Origin: Shinella sp. H4-D48
Lineage (GTDB): Bacteria > Pseudomonadota > Alphaproteobacteria > Rhizobiales > Rhizobiaceae
Direction of reading: 5' to 3'
DNA: 64,000 nucleotides
NCBI RefSeq assembly: GCF_022637395.1
Contig: NZ_CP093337.1
Coordinates: forward strand, 728,001 to 792,000
Part shown: positions 45,561 to 55,500 of the stretch, in pieces
Layout of the letters: the number at the start of each line of letters is the position of its first letter
How positions within the stretch are numbered: position 1 is the first letter of the stretch
Notes under the pieces: generated by a model
What the model was told of the DNA's origin: nothing
Databases searched by the model: none
Seen by the model: the letters and a program-made list of their open reading frames with translations, nothing else
Made by a program: the position numbers and the translations under genes

Positions 45561-45584
45561 TCCATTTCCGCAATTTGAAATTCG

Positions 45585-45611
45585 AAGGCCGTCCGAAAGG
45601 GCGGCCTTTTT
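45585..45611 (+). terminator. Rho-independent terminator of first omp gene
   Basis: AAGGCCGTCC-GAAA-GGGCGGCCTT stem with one T-G pair, followed by TTTTTG. Confidence 0.85.
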
Positions 45612-45737
45612 GCGTCGAGGCGACGCTTAACCGTTTTTTCACCGGTTAACGAATATGGTTAATCAACGGTGTAGCGTGTCGGATTCGGCCTGCGCCGATG
45701 GCTCAATCGCCGGCTTTCGGCTGCAAGGATAGAGATC

Positions 45738-46568
45738 ATGGTCCGTCGCATCGCATCGCCTGTCATCGCGGCCTTCGCCGGCCTGCTTGCCACGAGCGCC
45801 CTTGCCGGCGACCTCGATATCATCAACGCGCCGGAAATCGACGTCTCCCAGACGACGCTGGCGCAGGGCTGGTACATTCGCGGCGACCTCGGTTATTCCG
45901 GCTGGGGCAGTACCGACAGGCCCGATTACACGGCGGAGCGGGCAGGTGGAGGAACGTTCTCGCAACCGTTCGACAGTGCGCGCTTCTCCAAGCCGGTCTC
46001 CTATGGTGTCGGCGTGGGCTACCAGTTCAGCGATTTCAGCCGTGCGGACCTGACGACGGATTTCTTCAGCGGCGACATGTCCGGCGATTCGGCGTTCTCC
46101 GGCGGCTGCGCTGCGGGCGCGCCCGGCGGCACGAACTGCCGTTTCGACTACAAGGGCGACTATTCCGCCGTGAACGTCATGGCCAACGGATATGTCGATC
46201 TCGGCACGGTCGCAGGCATTACGCCCTATGTCGGCATCGGTGCCGGTGCGACCTACGTGAAATGGAGCGACACCAGCGTCCTTCCGGTCTGCCTGGATGG
46301 CGCCGGCAGCTGCGCGGGCGCAAGCAACGGTGCCGTCGGCCTCAAGGGCGAGGACAGCTGGCGCTTCACCTACGCTCTGATGGCCGGCGCATCCGTCGAT
46401 CTGACCGAGCGCGTGAAGCTCGATTTCGGATATCGATTCTCCGACACGGCGGGCGGCAAGGCCTTCAGCGGGCGTGGGCTCGGAACTTCCATCGATGCCG
46501 TCAACGGTCGTGACGATGGTTTCCAGAAGCACGAGATACGTGCCGGTATCCGCGTCAACACCTGGTAA
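45738..46568 (+). CDS. Second Omp25/RopB-type outer membrane protein
   Basis: 276 residues, a diverged paralog of the preceding gene. Signal peptide 1-23 (cleavage after SALAG). Barrel strands include GWYIRGDLGYSGWGS, VSYGVGVGYQFSDFSRADL, YVDLGTVAGITPYVGIGAGA and WRFTYALMAGASVDL. It ends HEIRAGIRVNTW, a C-terminal aromatic typical of barrels that are assembled by BAM. Upstream are three TTAA(C) motifs (45628-45665) but no exact CtrA box. Confidence 0.85.
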   Translation: MVRRIASPVIAAFAGLLATSALAGDLDIINAPEIDVSQTTLAQGWYIRGDLGYSGWGSTDRPDYTAERAGGGTFSQPFDSARFSKPVSYGVGVGYQFSDFSRADLTTDFFSGDMSGDSAFSGGCAAGAPGGTNCRFDYKGDYSAVNVMANGYVDLGTVAGITPYVGIGAGATYVKWSDTSVLPVCLDGAGSCAGASNGAVGLKGEDSWRFTYALMAGASVDLTERVKLDFGYRFSDTAGGKAFSGRGLGTSIDAVNGRDDGFQKHEIRAGIRVNTW

Positions 46569-46592
46569 ATCCTTTCAATCCCGTCTTCCTCG

Positions 46593-46618
46593 CGGCGCGT
46601 CGGGCAACCGGCGCGCCG
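46593..46618 (+). terminator. Probable terminator of second omp gene
   Basis: CGGCGCG / CGCGCCG arms with a 12-nt loop, followed by a poor T tract (TCTTCGTTT). Confidence 0.5.
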
Positions 46619-46662
46619 TCTTCGTTTGCGCCGGATTATTTTTCGATAGCGACAGAAACCTC

Positions 46663-46690
46663 TTGACGAAAATAGTGGTTTTCCATATTC
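46663..46690 (+). promoter_or_regulatory. Probable serC promoter
   Basis: TTGACG (46663-46668) and CATATT/ATATTC around 46684-46690, spacer 15-16 bp, just upstream of the leader element. Confidence 0.45.
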
Positions 46691-46699
46691 ACGGCGGCG

Positions 46700-46745
46700 G
46701 GACACTCCTCCCCAACGAGGAGCTATCTATCTGGAAGGATAGCGA
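46700..46745 (+). promoter_or_regulatory. serC RNA motif (5' leader element)
   Basis: Two consecutive hairpins precede serC: CTCCTC-CCCAAC-GAGGAG (46705-46722) and CTATC...GATAG (46723-46742), whose 3' arm includes the ribosome site AAGGATAG. This matches the serC RNA motif described in alphaproteobacteria upstream of serC-serA. The overlap with the ribosome site suggests translational control; the ligand is unknown. Confidence 0.72.
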
Positions 46746-46747
46746 TC

Positions 46748-47929
46748 ATGACGAAGACCGTCACCGCACCGGACGTACGTCCGAACAATACCCATTTCTC
46801 TTCTGGCCCGTGCTCGAAGCGCCCCAACTGGTCGCTCGACGCGCTTTCCGATGCTCCGCTCGGTCGTTCGCACCGCGCCAAGATCGGCAAAACCAAGCTC
46901 AAGCAGGCCATCGATCTCACCCGTGAAGTTTTGGAAGTGCCTGCGGATTACCGCATCGGCATCGTGCCCGCCTCGGACACCGGCGCTGTCGAAATGGCGC
47001 TCTGGTCGCTGCTTGGCCCGCGCGGCGTCGATATGGTCGCATGGGAAAGCTTTGGTTCGGGCTGGGTGTCGGATGTCGTGAAGGAGCTGAAGCTTGCCGA
47101 CACGCGCAAAATTACCGCCGATTACGGCCTGCTCCCCGACCTTTCCACGATCGATTTCGACCGTGACGTGGTCTTCACCTGGAACGGTACGACCTCGGGC
47201 GTGCGTGTGCCGAACGCTGACTTTATCCCGGCCGACCGCAAGGGCCTGACGATCTGCGACGCGACTTCGGCCGCTTTCGCTCAGAACCTCGATTTTGCCA
47301 AGCTCGATGTCGTCACCTTCTCCTGGCAGAAGGTTCTCGGCGGCGAGGGCGCACATGGCGTCATCATTCTGTCGCCGCGCGCCGTGGAGCGTCTGGAAAG
47401 CTATACGCCGGCATGGCCGATGCCGAAGATCTTCCGCATGACGAAGGGCGGCAAGATCATCGAGGGCATCTTCCAGGGTGAGACGATCAACACGCCTTCC
47501 ATGCTCTGCGTCGAGGATTACATCGATGCGCTGCTGTGGGCCAAGGAAGTCGGCGGCCTCAAGGGCCTGATGGCCCGCGCCGATGCCAATGCCAAGGTCA
47601 TCTTCGATTTCGTCGAACAGAACGACTGGATCGCCAATCTTGCCAAGGACCCCGCGACCCGCTCCAATACCTCGGTGTGCCTGACCATCGCCGACAGGGA
47701 CGTGCTGGCGCTCGACGCCGATGCGCAGGCGGCCTTCGCCAAGGGCCTCGTCTCTCTCCTCGACAAGCAGGGTGTCGCCTATGACATCGGCGCCTATCGC
47801 GATGCTCCTTCGGGCCTGCGCATCTGGGCTGGTGCCACCATCGACACCGCCGATCTCGAGGCGTTGATGCCTTGGCTGACCTGGGCTTTCGAGACCCAGA
47901 AGGTGACGCTTTCCAAGGCTGCGGCCTGA
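46748..47929 (+). CDS. serC: Phosphoserine aminotransferase
   Basis: 393 residues. Converts 3-phosphohydroxypyruvate and glutamate to phosphoserine. N-terminal [20 protein letters not shown] and [12 protein letters not shown] mark the alphaproteobacterial SerC subfamily. The PLP lysine is Lys195 in [16 protein letters not shown]. The leader RNA element is at 46700-46745. serA follows after 76 bp, with a hairpin in between (GGCTTCG/CGAAGCC at 47940-47962). Confidence 0.96.
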   Translation: MTKTVTAPDVRPNNTHFSSGPCSKRPNWSLDALSDAPLGRSHRAKIGKTKLKQAIDLTREVLEVPADYRIGIVPASDTGAVEMALWSLLGPRGVDMVAWESFGSGWVSDVVKELKLADTRKITADYGLLPDLSTIDFDRDVVFTWNGTTSGVRVPNADFIPADRKGLTICDATSAAFAQNLDFAKLDVVTFSWQKVLGGEGAHGVIILSPRAVERLESYTPAWPMPKIFRMTKGGKIIEGIFQGETINTPSMLCVEDYIDALLWAKEVGGLKGLMARADANAKVIFDFVEQNDWIANLAKDPATRSNTSVCLTIADRDVLALDADAQAAFAKGLVSLLDKQGVAYDIGAYRDAPSGLRIWAGATIDTADLEALMPWLTWAFETQKVTLSKAAA

Positions 47930-48005
47930 TCTCGCGACCGGCTTCGTCCCTTGGGCGAAGCCACCTTTGATCTTATTTCCCCTGTTTCATTGAAGGAGGC
48001 CTCTC

Positions 48006-49601
48006 ATGGCACCTCGCGTACTCGTATCCGACGAACTGTCGGAAACCGCCGTCCAGATCTTCCGCGATCGCGGCGTCGAAGTCGATTTCCAGCCGAAGCT
48101 CGGCAAGGATAAGGAAAAGCTTGCCGAAATCATCGGCAACTATGACGGTCTCGCCATCCGCTCGGCCACGAAGGCGACGGAAAAGCTGATCGCCGCTGCG
48201 ACCAATCTCAAGGTCATCGGTCGCGCCGGCATCGGCGTCGACAATGTCGATATCCCGGCCGCCTCGCGCCGCGGTATCATCGTGATGAATACGCCTTTCG
48301 GCAACTCGATCACGACCGCCGAGCACGCCATCGCGCTGATGTTCGCCGTCGCCCGCCAGTTGCCCGCCGCCGATACCTCCACGCAGGCCGGCAAGTGGGA
48401 AAAGTCGAAGTTCATGGGCGTCGAGATCACCGGCAAGGTTCTGGGTGTGATCGGTGCCGGCAATATCGGCGGCATCGTCTGCAAGAAGGCGATCGGCCTT
48501 GGCATGCATGTCATCGCCTACGATCCCTTCCTGTCCGCCGAGCGCGCCGTGGAAATGGGCGTCGAGAAGGTTGAACTGGACGACCTGCTCGCCCGGGCCG
48601 ACTTCATCACGCTGCACGTTCCGATGACCGACAAGACCCGCGGCATCCTCGGCAAGGAAGCACTCGCCAAGACCAAGAAGGGTGTGCGCATCATCAACTG
48701 CGCCCGCGGCGGTCTCGTCGATGAGGCAGCCCTTGCCGAAGCCATCAAGTCCGGCCATGTCGCTGGCGCCGGCTTCGACGTTTTCGAAGTGGAGCCCGCA
48801 ACCGAAAGTCCGCTCTTCGGTCTCGAGAATGTCGTCTGCACGCCGCATCTCGGCGCCTCGACCACGGAAGCGCAGGAAAATGTGGCCCTGCAGGTCGCCG
48901 AGCAGATGTCGGATTACCTCATCAAGGGCGCCGTTTCCAACGCTATCAACATGCCGTCGATCACGGCCGAGGAAGCGCCGATCCTGAAGCCTTTCATCCG
49001 TCTTGCGGACGTGCTCGGCGCCTTCGTCGGCCAGGTCACGGAAAGCGCGATCAAGGAAATCGAGATCCTCTATGACGGCGCAACCGCGTCGATGAACACC
49101 AAGGCGCTGACCAGCGCGGTGCTGGCCGGCCTCATTCGCTCGCAGGTCTCCGACGTGAACATGGTCTCGGCCCCGGTCATGATCAAGGAAAAGGGTGTCA
49201 TCCTGTCCGAGGTCAAGCGCGACAAGTCGGGCGTCTTCGACGGCTATATCCGCCTCACGGTAAAGACGGAGAACCAGACGCGTTCCATCGCCGGCACCGT
49301 CTTCTCCGACGGCAAGCCGCGCTTCATCCAGATCAAGGGCATCAATCTCGATGCCGACGTGGGCAACCACATGGTCTACATCACCAACACCGACGTTCCC
49401 GGCATGATCGGCTTCATCGGCACGACGCTCGGCGAAGCCGGCGTGAACATCGCCAACTTCCAGCTCGGCCGTGACAAGCAGGGCGGCGACGCCATCGCGC
49501 TGCTCTATGTCGATGCTGCCGTGTCTGAGGACGTGCTGAACAAGCTGCGCGCCAATTCGGCAATCCGCCAGATCAAGCCGCTGGTCTTCAACGTCGACTG
49601 A
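48006..49601 (+). CDS. serA: D-3-phosphoglycerate dehydrogenase
   Basis: 531 residues, the long SerA type. Substrate-binding domain at the N-terminus, Rossmann NAD domain with GVIGAGNIGGIVCKKAIGLG (~149-168), catalytic region RGGLVDEAALAEAIKSGHVA, an allosteric substrate-binding domain (~320-450) and a C-terminal ACT domain (~455-531, DVPGMIGFIGTTLGEAGVNI), the usual serine feedback site. Start ATG 48006 follows AAGGAGG. Confidence 0.97.
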   Translation: MAPRVLVSDELSETAVQIFRDRGVEVDFQPKLGKDKEKLAEIIGNYDGLAIRSATKATEKLIAAATNLKVIGRAGIGVDNVDIPAASRRGIIVMNTPFGNSITTAEHAIALMFAVARQLPAADTSTQAGKWEKSKFMGVEITGKVLGVIGAGNIGGIVCKKAIGLGMHVIAYDPFLSAERAVEMGVEKVELDDLLARADFITLHVPMTDKTRGILGKEALAKTKKGVRIINCARGGLVDEAALAEAIKSGHVAGAGFDVFEVEPATESPLFGLENVVCTPHLGASTTEAQENVALQVAEQMSDYLIKGAVSNAINMPSITAEEAPILKPFIRLADVLGAFVGQVTESAIKEIEILYDGATASMNTKALTSAVLAGLIRSQVSDVNMVSAPVMIKEKGVILSEVKRDKSGVFDGYIRLTVKTENQTRSIAGTVFSDGKPRFIQIKGINLDADVGNHMVYITNTDVPGMIGFIGTTLGEAGVNIANFQLGRDKQGGDAIALLYVDAAVSEDVLNKLRANSAIRQIKPLVFNVD

Positions 49602-49626
49602 CCATCGTCCTCCCAAGACGAAAGCC

Positions 49627-49656
49627 AAGGCCCGCAGTTTTTTACATGCGGGCCTT
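49627..49656. terminator. Bidirectional terminator, serA / EamA gene
   Basis: AAGGCCCGCA / TGCGGGCCTT perfect 10-bp stem, 10-nt T-rich loop, between convergent genes. Confidence 0.72.
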
Positions 49657-49665
49657 GTGCATTTC

Positions 49666-50559
49666 TCAGGCTGTCTTTTCCTTGGGGCGGCCCCATTCGG
49701 CTATCGCTATGCCGCCCAGCACGAAGAGCAGGGCGATGACATGGAAGAAGTGCAACGTCTCGCCGATCAGCAGCACCGAAAGGATTGTTCCGAAGATGGG
49801 AATTGCGTTGATGAACAGTCCGGCACGGTTGGCGCCGATCATCTCGACGCCGCGCACGTAGAGCACCTGCGAAAGCAGGGATGGGAAGATTCCGGCATAG
49901 AGCACCACTGCCCAGCCGGTGGTATCCGGAAAGATCGCAGCACCCCGCGACAGCTCCCAGAAGAACAGCGGGATGGCGCTGAGCAGGGCGCCGAATGCGG
50001 AAGCGGCGATAAGACCCTGCCACTGCAGGTCCGGTTTCCAGCGCAGAGCAACGGTATAGGCGGCGTAGACGATGCCCGCGAGCAGCATCAGCGCATCGCC
50101 AAAATTGAATTCCAGTTCCGCCAGCGCCGAGAAGTCGCCGTGCGAGGCGGTGATGAGAACCCCGATCAGCGTCACGCTAAAGCCCAAAACCTGTGCGAGA
50201 GACGCCTGTATGCGAAACAGCACGAAGTTGAAGACGAAGATCAACATGGGAATGCCGGCCTGCTCGATGACGGCATTGATGGCGCTGGTATAGCCCAGTG
50301 CCGTGTAGAGTAGCGCGTTGAACGCCGTAAAACCGACGGCGCCGTACAGCAGCAGCTGGAGCCAATGCCTGCGGATGATCGGCCAGTCGCGTTTCACCTG
50401 CGGCAGCAGGAACGCCAGGATGATGAGGAGCGCGACGATCCAGCGGTATGTCGTCAGAACCATCGGGCTCACATGGCCGACGGCAAGTTTGCCCGCCACG
50501 GAGTTCGCGCCCCAGAAAAGCGCGGTGATGCACAGGTAGAAATAGGCTCTGCTGTTCAC
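49666..50559 (-). CDS. EamA/DMT family transporter
   Basis: 297 residues from GTG 50559 (VNSRAYFYLCITALFWGANS). Ten predicted helices in two EamA repeats (FWGANSVAGKLAVGHVSPM opens the first; DALMLLAGIVYAAYTVAL the second). The second repeat ends with FGTILSVLLIGETLHFFHVI. DMT proteins export amino acids, nucleosides or metabolites; the substrate is unknown. A longer frame to 50643 lacks a credible signal. It is convergent with serA and divergent from purA. Confidence 0.88.
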   Translation of the reverse strand: MNSRAYFYLCITALFWGANSVAGKLAVGHVSPMVLTTYRWIVALLIILAFLLPQVKRDWPIIRRHWLQLLLYGAVGFTAFNALLYTALGYTSAINAVIEQAGIPMLIFVFNFVLFRIQASLAQVLGFSVTLIGVLITASHGDFSALAELEFNFGDALMLLAGIVYAAYTVALRWKPDLQWQGLIAASAFGALLSAIPLFFWELSRGAAIFPDTTGWAVVLYAGIFPSLLSQVLYVRGVEMIGANRAGLFINAIPIFGTILSVLLIGETLHFFHVIALLFVLGGIAIAEWGRPKEKTA

Positions 50560-50773
50560 GGCTGTATTGTCTCGATGAAGGAACGGCGCACGAAGGGGCG
50601 CCGGCGGGTGCCACAGATAAGGCGAAAAAGCGCGGGAAGTCACTCAAAAAGCGGATGCCGGCCGTCATAACAGGGTCGCATTCCCAAAGACAACACAGTA
50701 TAGATGCGCGGGTTTGAAGTCTGGCGCCCACGCATGTGTCCATGCGTTTTCGCGCGAAAACGGGAAAGATGAA

Positions 50774-52069
50774 ATGGCAAGTGTGGTGGTTGTCGGTTCG
50801 CAATGGGGTGACGAGGGCAAGGGCAAGATTGTCGACTGGCTCTCGGAACGGGCCGAGGTAATCGTTCGCTACCAGGGCGGTCACAATGCCGGCCATACCC
50901 TTGTCATCAACGGCATCAGCTACAAGCTGGCCCTGTTGCCCTCCGGTCTCGTGCGCGGCAAGCTCAGCGTCATCGGTAATGGCGTCGTCGTCGATCCGCA
51001 CCACTTCGTCGCAGAAGTCGAGAAGCTGCGGGCCCAGGGCGTTGCCATCACGCCGGACGTTCTGCGCATCGCCGACAACGCGCCGCTCATCCTGTCGCTT
51101 CACCGCGATCTCGACGCGCTTCGCGAGGACGCGGCTTCGGCCAGCGGCACCAAGATCGGCACGACCCGTCGCGGTATCGGCCCTGCCTATGAAGACAAGG
51201 TCGGCCGTCGCGCCATCCGTGTCATCGATCTCGTCGAGCCCGAGACGCTGCGCCCGAAGATCGAGCGCCTGCTGACGCACCACAACGCGCTGCGCCGCGG
51301 CATGGACCTTCCGGAAATCTCCGTCGAGTCGATCGAAGAGGAGCTGTCCGCCGTCGCCGCGCACATCCTGCCCTATGTCGACCGCGTCTGGGATCTACTC
51401 GACAAGCAGCGCAAGGCCGGCGCGCGCATCCTGTTCGAGGGCGCGCAGGGCGCGCTGCTTGACAACGACCACGGCACCTATCCGTTCGTGACCTCGTCCA
51501 ACACGGTGGCCGGGCAGGCTTCGGCCGGCTCGGGCCTTGGTCCTACGGCGATCAACTATGTATTGGGCATCACCAAGGCCTACACGACCCGCGTCGGCGA
51601 AGGTCCTTTCCCGTGCGAGCTGGAAGACGAGATCGGCAAGCACCTGGCGACGGTCGGCCGCGAGGTCGGCGTCAACACCGGTCGCCCGCGCCGTTGCGGC
51701 TGGTTCGATGCGGTTCTCGTGCGCCAGACGGTCAAGACGAACGGCATCACCGGCATCGCGCTCACCAAGCTCGACGTTCTCGATGGTCTGGACGAGCTGA
51801 AGATCTGCGTCGGCTACAAGCTCGACGGCAAGGAGATCGACTACCTGCCGGCCAGCCAGGGTCAGCAGGCTCGTGTCGAGCCCATCTACATCACGCTGGA
51901 AGGCTGGAAGGAATCGACCGTCGGCGCACGCCGCTGGGCGGACCTGCCGGCACAGGCGATCAAGTATGTCCGTCAGGTCGAGGAGCTGATCGGCGCGCCG
52001 GTCGCGCTGCTTTCGACCAGCCCGGAACGTGACGACACCATACTTGTGACGGACCCGTTTGAGGATTAA
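50774..52069 (+). CDS. purA: Adenylosuccinate synthetase
   Basis: 431 residues. GTP-dependent conversion of IMP and aspartate to adenylosuccinate. The P-loop-like GDEGKGK is at residues 12-18. IMP-binding segments [18 protein letters not shown] and [20 protein letters not shown] are intact, with [15 protein letters not shown] and [15 protein letters not shown] further on. ATG 50774 ([15 protein letters not shown]) is the family start; the longer frame is discounted. Confidence 0.98.
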   Translation: MASVVVVGSQWGDEGKGKIVDWLSERAEVIVRYQGGHNAGHTLVINGISYKLALLPSGLVRGKLSVIGNGVVVDPHHFVAEVEKLRAQGVAITPDVLRIADNAPLILSLHRDLDALREDAASASGTKIGTTRRGIGPAYEDKVGRRAIRVIDLVEPETLRPKIERLLTHHNALRRGMDLPEISVESIEEELSAVAAHILPYVDRVWDLLDKQRKAGARILFEGAQGALLDNDHGTYPFVTSSNTVAGQASAGSGLGPTAINYVLGITKAYTTRVGEGPFPCELEDEIGKHLATVGREVGVNTGRPRRCGWFDAVLVRQTVKTNGITGIALTKLDVLDGLDELKICVGYKLDGKEIDYLPASQGQQARVEPIYITLEGWKESTVGARRWADLPAQAIKYVRQVEELIGAPVALLSTSPERDDTILVTDPFED

Positions 52070-52138
52070 TCTCAAAATCAAAACAAGTTCCGCGACCTAT
52101 TCCAATGGGATAGTGCGCGGACACGATGGAAAGTTCTG

Positions 52139-54388
52139 ATGGCGGATTTTGTAGCAGTCATTCGAAGGGCCGTTGATGGCCTCTCGGACAACAATGCCGA
52201 GATGCGGCAGAAGGTTTATGACAAGGCGCGCGGCGCGGTTCGCCGCCAGCTTGAATCCATGAACCCGCGCCCTTCCGATGACCTCATGAAGCGCCAGCTG
52301 GACAAGCTGGAAGCGGCGATCGAAAGCGTGGAAATCGACCATGCCGAAGCGCTGCCGGTCGAGGAGGTTGCGCCGGAGCCCATCGAGGAAATTGCACCGG
52401 TCGCAGCAGTCGAGCCGGAGCCTGTCGTCGAGGATCCGGGTCCTGCCGGCGAAGCTGTCGAAGAACAGGCAGCGGTCGAGGAAGAGCGTTATGACGCTCC
52501 GCCAGCGGTCGCTGACGTATCCGAGCCGGAAGAGCCGGTCGAGGCCGAGACGCATGCCTATCAGCCCGAGGCCTATCACGATGAGCCAGTGGCTGATGAA
52601 CCCGCGCCTGAGCCGGTAGAAGACCATCGTGAGGACGCCTTCACCGAGGGCGCGCCGGTAGACGAACCGGTCGCTTATATCGAACCCGCGCTCGAAACGG
52701 AGCCGGAGCCGCAAATCGTCGAGGCCCGTTCGGAGCCGTCGTGGCAGGTGGAAGCAACGCCGGCGGACGATTATGTGCCGTCCTGGCAGGAGCCTGAGGC
52801 CGAGCGTCAGTCGGCGGCGATGCCAGCGGCGGTCGAGACCGCCGAGGCTTTCGATCCCGCCCCGCATCACGACTACGAGGTGCACGACGCGCAGGTCCCC
52901 GAGGCCGAGCCGGTCGCCGATGCGCGCCTGCCCGATGTCGATGCGCAGTGGGAGTGGCATGAACAGCCTTCCCTTGAAACACCGGCGGAAAAGTCGGTGC
53001 CGGCCGCGCAGGAACCTGATCTGCTCGCTTGGGAATGGCCGCAAGACAAGGGCGCAGACGTTAAAAGCGTTGAAAGCCAGCCCGAAAAATCTGCCCATGC
53101 CGGCAGCTGGAGCGATCTCGACACGCTGCTTGGCACCACGCCGGCCGCCGTTGCGACGGCGGCTGCGGCATCGCAGGCCAATGTTGCTGGCGATGCATCG
53201 TCGTCGGCTGCGGCATCGTCCATTTCGACGGCTGATACGGCACGCGCTCCACAACGCTCGTTCCGCACCGAACCCCGCAAGTCCCGCCTCAATCTCGGGG
53301 CGCTCGCCGCCACCGTTGCGTTGCTGGCGGTTGTTGGCGGTGCCGGCGCAGCATACTGGTTCAACCGCGATGCTGTGAACGGCTGGGTCGGTAATCTCGT
53401 GGCCTCGGTCTCCGGTTCTGCGAACGATGACACACCCGTTGAAACGGCCGAAGGTACACGCGGCGTGTCTGCCGAGACCCCGCCCGCCGAAACCGCACAG
53501 ACGTCGCAGGACAATACGGCGGGCGGCACGGAAGTCGCTGCCGTCACACCGTCAAGCGGCGGCAAGTTTACCCAACGCCTCCTGGCGGACGGCACGGAGG
53601 TCGACAACGGCCCCGCGCAGGCGCTCGACGGCACGGCGGAAGAAGGCAAATCCGTTGCCGCGCAGACGACGGAATCGGCATCTGCTGCCGTCGGCGCCGG
53701 TACGCCGGCCACGGGCGGCGAGGCCGCTGCGACCGCGACCGATGGCACTGCGCAGACCCCGGGTGGTGCGACCGCTGCCGGAACCGACACGCAGACGACG
53801 GCAGCCGGCGGCGAGCAGGCCGCCGCCATCGGCGTGACGCAGAAGATGTTCCTCTATGAAGAGCGGCTCGGCCAGACGTCGCCGACCGCAATCGAAGGCA
53901 CCGTCGCATGGTCGTCCGGCGAGGAATCACCGGGTGGAGACGCCAAGCCGGAGCCGGTTGTGCGCGCGCAGATCAATGTGCCCTCCAAGGGCCTGACGGC
54001 GCTTGTCACCTTCCGCCGCAATGCCGACAATTCTCTGCCCGCGAGCCATATCATCGAACTCGTCTTCTCCCTGCCGGAGAACTTCGAGGGCGGCGGCATC
54101 GAAAGCGTGCAGCGCGTGGCGATGAAGCGGACCGAGCAGGATCGTGGCGATGCACTCATTGCCGTGCCGGCGAAGATCACCGACGATTTCCACATGATCG
54201 CGCTGAACGACTTCCCGGAGGCAATTGCCAAGAACACGGAACTCCTGCGCACGCGACCGTGGATCGATATCCCGATTACCTACCGCAATGGCCGCCGCGC
54301 CCTGCTGACCCTCGATAAGGGAACGGCCGGCTCCGAAGCGTTCGACAAGGTCATGCGCGCCTGGGCAGCGGCGGGCAGCAGCCAGTAG
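52139..54388 (+). CDS. Large acidic membrane-anchored protein, function unknown
   Basis: 749 residues. A small N-terminal helical domain (1-65, FVAVIRRAVDGLSDNNAEMR and RQKVYDKARGAVRRQLE) is followed by a very long Glu/Pro/Ala-rich acidic segment (~66-330). One membrane helix follows (~383-408, LGALAATVALLAVVGGAGAA). A Thr/Ala/Gly-rich linker runs to ~565, and a C-terminal globular domain (~570-749, MFLYEERLGQTSPTAIEGTV onward) is likely periplasmic. The layout suggests a cytoplasm-to-periplasm tether. In rhizobial genomes it is often labelled 'CheA' without kinase motifs; none are visible here. Confidence 0.7.
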   Translation: MADFVAVIRRAVDGLSDNNAEMRQKVYDKARGAVRRQLESMNPRPSDDLMKRQLDKLEAAIESVEIDHAEALPVEEVAPEPIEEIAPVAAVEPEPVVEDPGPAGEAVEEQAAVEEERYDAPPAVADVSEPEEPVEAETHAYQPEAYHDEPVADEPAPEPVEDHREDAFTEGAPVDEPVAYIEPALETEPEPQIVEARSEPSWQVEATPADDYVPSWQEPEAERQSAAMPAAVETAEAFDPAPHHDYEVHDAQVPEAEPVADARLPDVDAQWEWHEQPSLETPAEKSVPAAQEPDLLAWEWPQDKGADVKSVESQPEKSAHAGSWSDLDTLLGTTPAAVATAAAASQANVAGDASSSAAASSISTADTARAPQRSFRTEPRKSRLNLGALAATVALLAVVGGAGAAYWFNRDAVNGWVGNLVASVSGSANDDTPVETAEGTRGVSAETPPAETAQTSQDNTAGGTEVAAVTPSSGGKFTQRLLADGTEVDNGPAQALDGTAEEGKSVAAQTTESASAAVGAGTPATGGEAAATATDGTAQTPGGATAAGTDTQTTAAGGEQAAAIGVTQKMFLYEERLGQTSPTAIEGTVAWSSGEESPGGDAKPEPVVRAQINVPSKGLTALVTFRRNADNSLPASHIIELVFSLPENFEGGGIESVQRVAMKRTEQDRGDALIAVPAKITDDFHMIALNDFPEAIAKNTELLRTRPWIDIPITYRNGRRALLTLDKGTAGSEAFDKVMRAWAAAGSSQ

Positions 54389-54416
54389 CAGCCTCCACGC
54401 CAGTTGGAACCGCAAA

Positions 54417-54449
54417 AGAAAAGGCCCGGCATTGCTGCCGGGCCTTTGT
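54417..54449. terminator. Bidirectional terminator, acidic membrane protein / rpoH
   Basis: AAAGGCCCGGC-ATTGCT-GCCGGGCCTTT, 11-bp stem with flanking A and T, between convergent genes. Confidence 0.9.
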
Positions 54450-54472
54450 TCATTTCTGATATCGCTGGCGCC

Positions 54473-55378
54473 TCAGGCGTCTTCGATGACGCGAACGGCA
54501 TTGGCCTGTTCGGCCGCGTATTTCTGCACCGCCTCCTGGACCTTCTCGAAGGCGCGGACCTCGATCTGGCGGACGCGTTCGCGGCTGATGTCGAACTCGG
54601 AGGAGAGCTCTTCCAGCGTGACCGGATCTTCCGCAAGGCGGCGAGCCTCGAAGATGCGGCGCTCACGGTCGTTCAGCACGCGCATGGCACGGCCAAGCAT
54701 CGCACGGCGCGTTTCCAACTCGTCCTGCTCGATGAGCGTCTGTTCCTGGCTGTCGTGGTCGTCGACAAGCCAATCCTGCCACTGGCCGGAATCGCCTTCC
54801 GACGCCTTGATGGGCGCGTTCAGCGATGCGTCGCCGGACAGGCGGCGGTTCATCGAGACCACTTCTTCCTCGGACACTTTCAGCTTGGTCGCGATTTCCT
54901 TGACCTGATCGGGACGCAGATCACCATCGTCGATGGCCTGGATCTTGCTCTTCATCCGGCGCAGGTTAAAGAACAGGCGCTTCTGATTGGCGGTCGTGCC
55001 CATCTTCACGAGCGACCACGAACGCAGGATATACTCCTGAATCGACGCCTTGATCCACCACATGGCATAGGTTGCCAAGCGGAAGCCACGTTCCGGATCA
55101 AACTTCTTGACGGCCTGCATCAGGCCGACATTGCCCTCGGAGACGACTTCGCCGATCGGCAGGCCGTAGCCGCGATAGCCCATGGCGATCTTTGCCACGA
55201 GACGAAGGTGGCTCGTCACGAGCTGATGGGCGGCGTTGCGGTCGTCGTGTTCCTGATAGCGCTTGGCGAGCATGTATTCCTGCTGCGGCTCAAGCATCGG
55301 AAATTTACGGATTTCGTCGAGATAGCGGTTGAGACCACCTTCTCCAGACGTGATAGACGGCAGTGTATTGCGGGCCAT
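54473..55378 (-). CDS. rpoH: RNA polymerase sigma-32 factor RpoH
   Basis: 301 residues. Region 2.1-2.4 is intact (HLRLVAKIAMGYRGYGLPIG, RLATYAMWWIKASIQEYILR). The RpoH box is recognisable as QKRLFFNLRRMKSKI around 130-144. Region 4 has an HTH (TLEELSSEFDISRERVRQIE). It directs heat-shock transcription. A promoter with its own recognition pattern is seen upstream (55501-55528), suggesting autoregulation. FtsH, encoded at 40925, is the likely protease controlling its level, by family knowledge. Confidence 0.97.
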   Translation of the reverse strand: MARNTLPSITSGEGGLNRYLDEIRKFPMLEPQQEYMLAKRYQEHDDRNAAHQLVTSHLRLVAKIAMGYRGYGLPIGEVVSEGNVGLMQAVKKFDPERGFRLATYAMWWIKASIQEYILRSWSLVKMGTTANQKRLFFNLRRMKSKIQAIDDGDLRPDQVKEIATKLKVSEEEVVSMNRRLSGDASLNAPIKASEGDSGQWQDWLVDDHDSQEQTLIEQDELETRRAMLGRAMRVLNDRERRIFEARRLAEDPVTLEELSSEFDISRERVRQIEVRAFEKVQEAVQKYAAEQANAVRVIEDA

Positions 55379-55471
55379 TCAGCACCCCTTTCTGAGACGG
55401 CTTCCATTGAGGCAAGCCTTGGTATGGAGCTTGATCCTGAAACAGGCTCCCCGTCAGCAACCACGCTCCCT

Positions 55472-55491
55472 GTGGGACATGGCGTCCCCAC
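55472..55491 (-). promoter_or_regulatory. Hairpin at 5' end of rpoH leader
   Basis: GTGGGAC-ATGGC-GTCCCCAC (plus strand) pairs with one bulge. It would lie at the start of the predicted rpoH mRNA, ~95 nt before the ATG. Confidence 0.35.
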
Positions 55492-55500
55492 GATCCTAAA

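Noticed and set aside
45628-45665. CtrA box upstream of the second outer membrane protein
   Set aside because: Three TTAA motifs occur but spacings are 15 and 9 bp rather than 7, so no full site can be claimed.
47973-49628. 551-codon minus-strand frame opposite serA
   Set aside because: Shadow of serA; no domain and no ribosome site.
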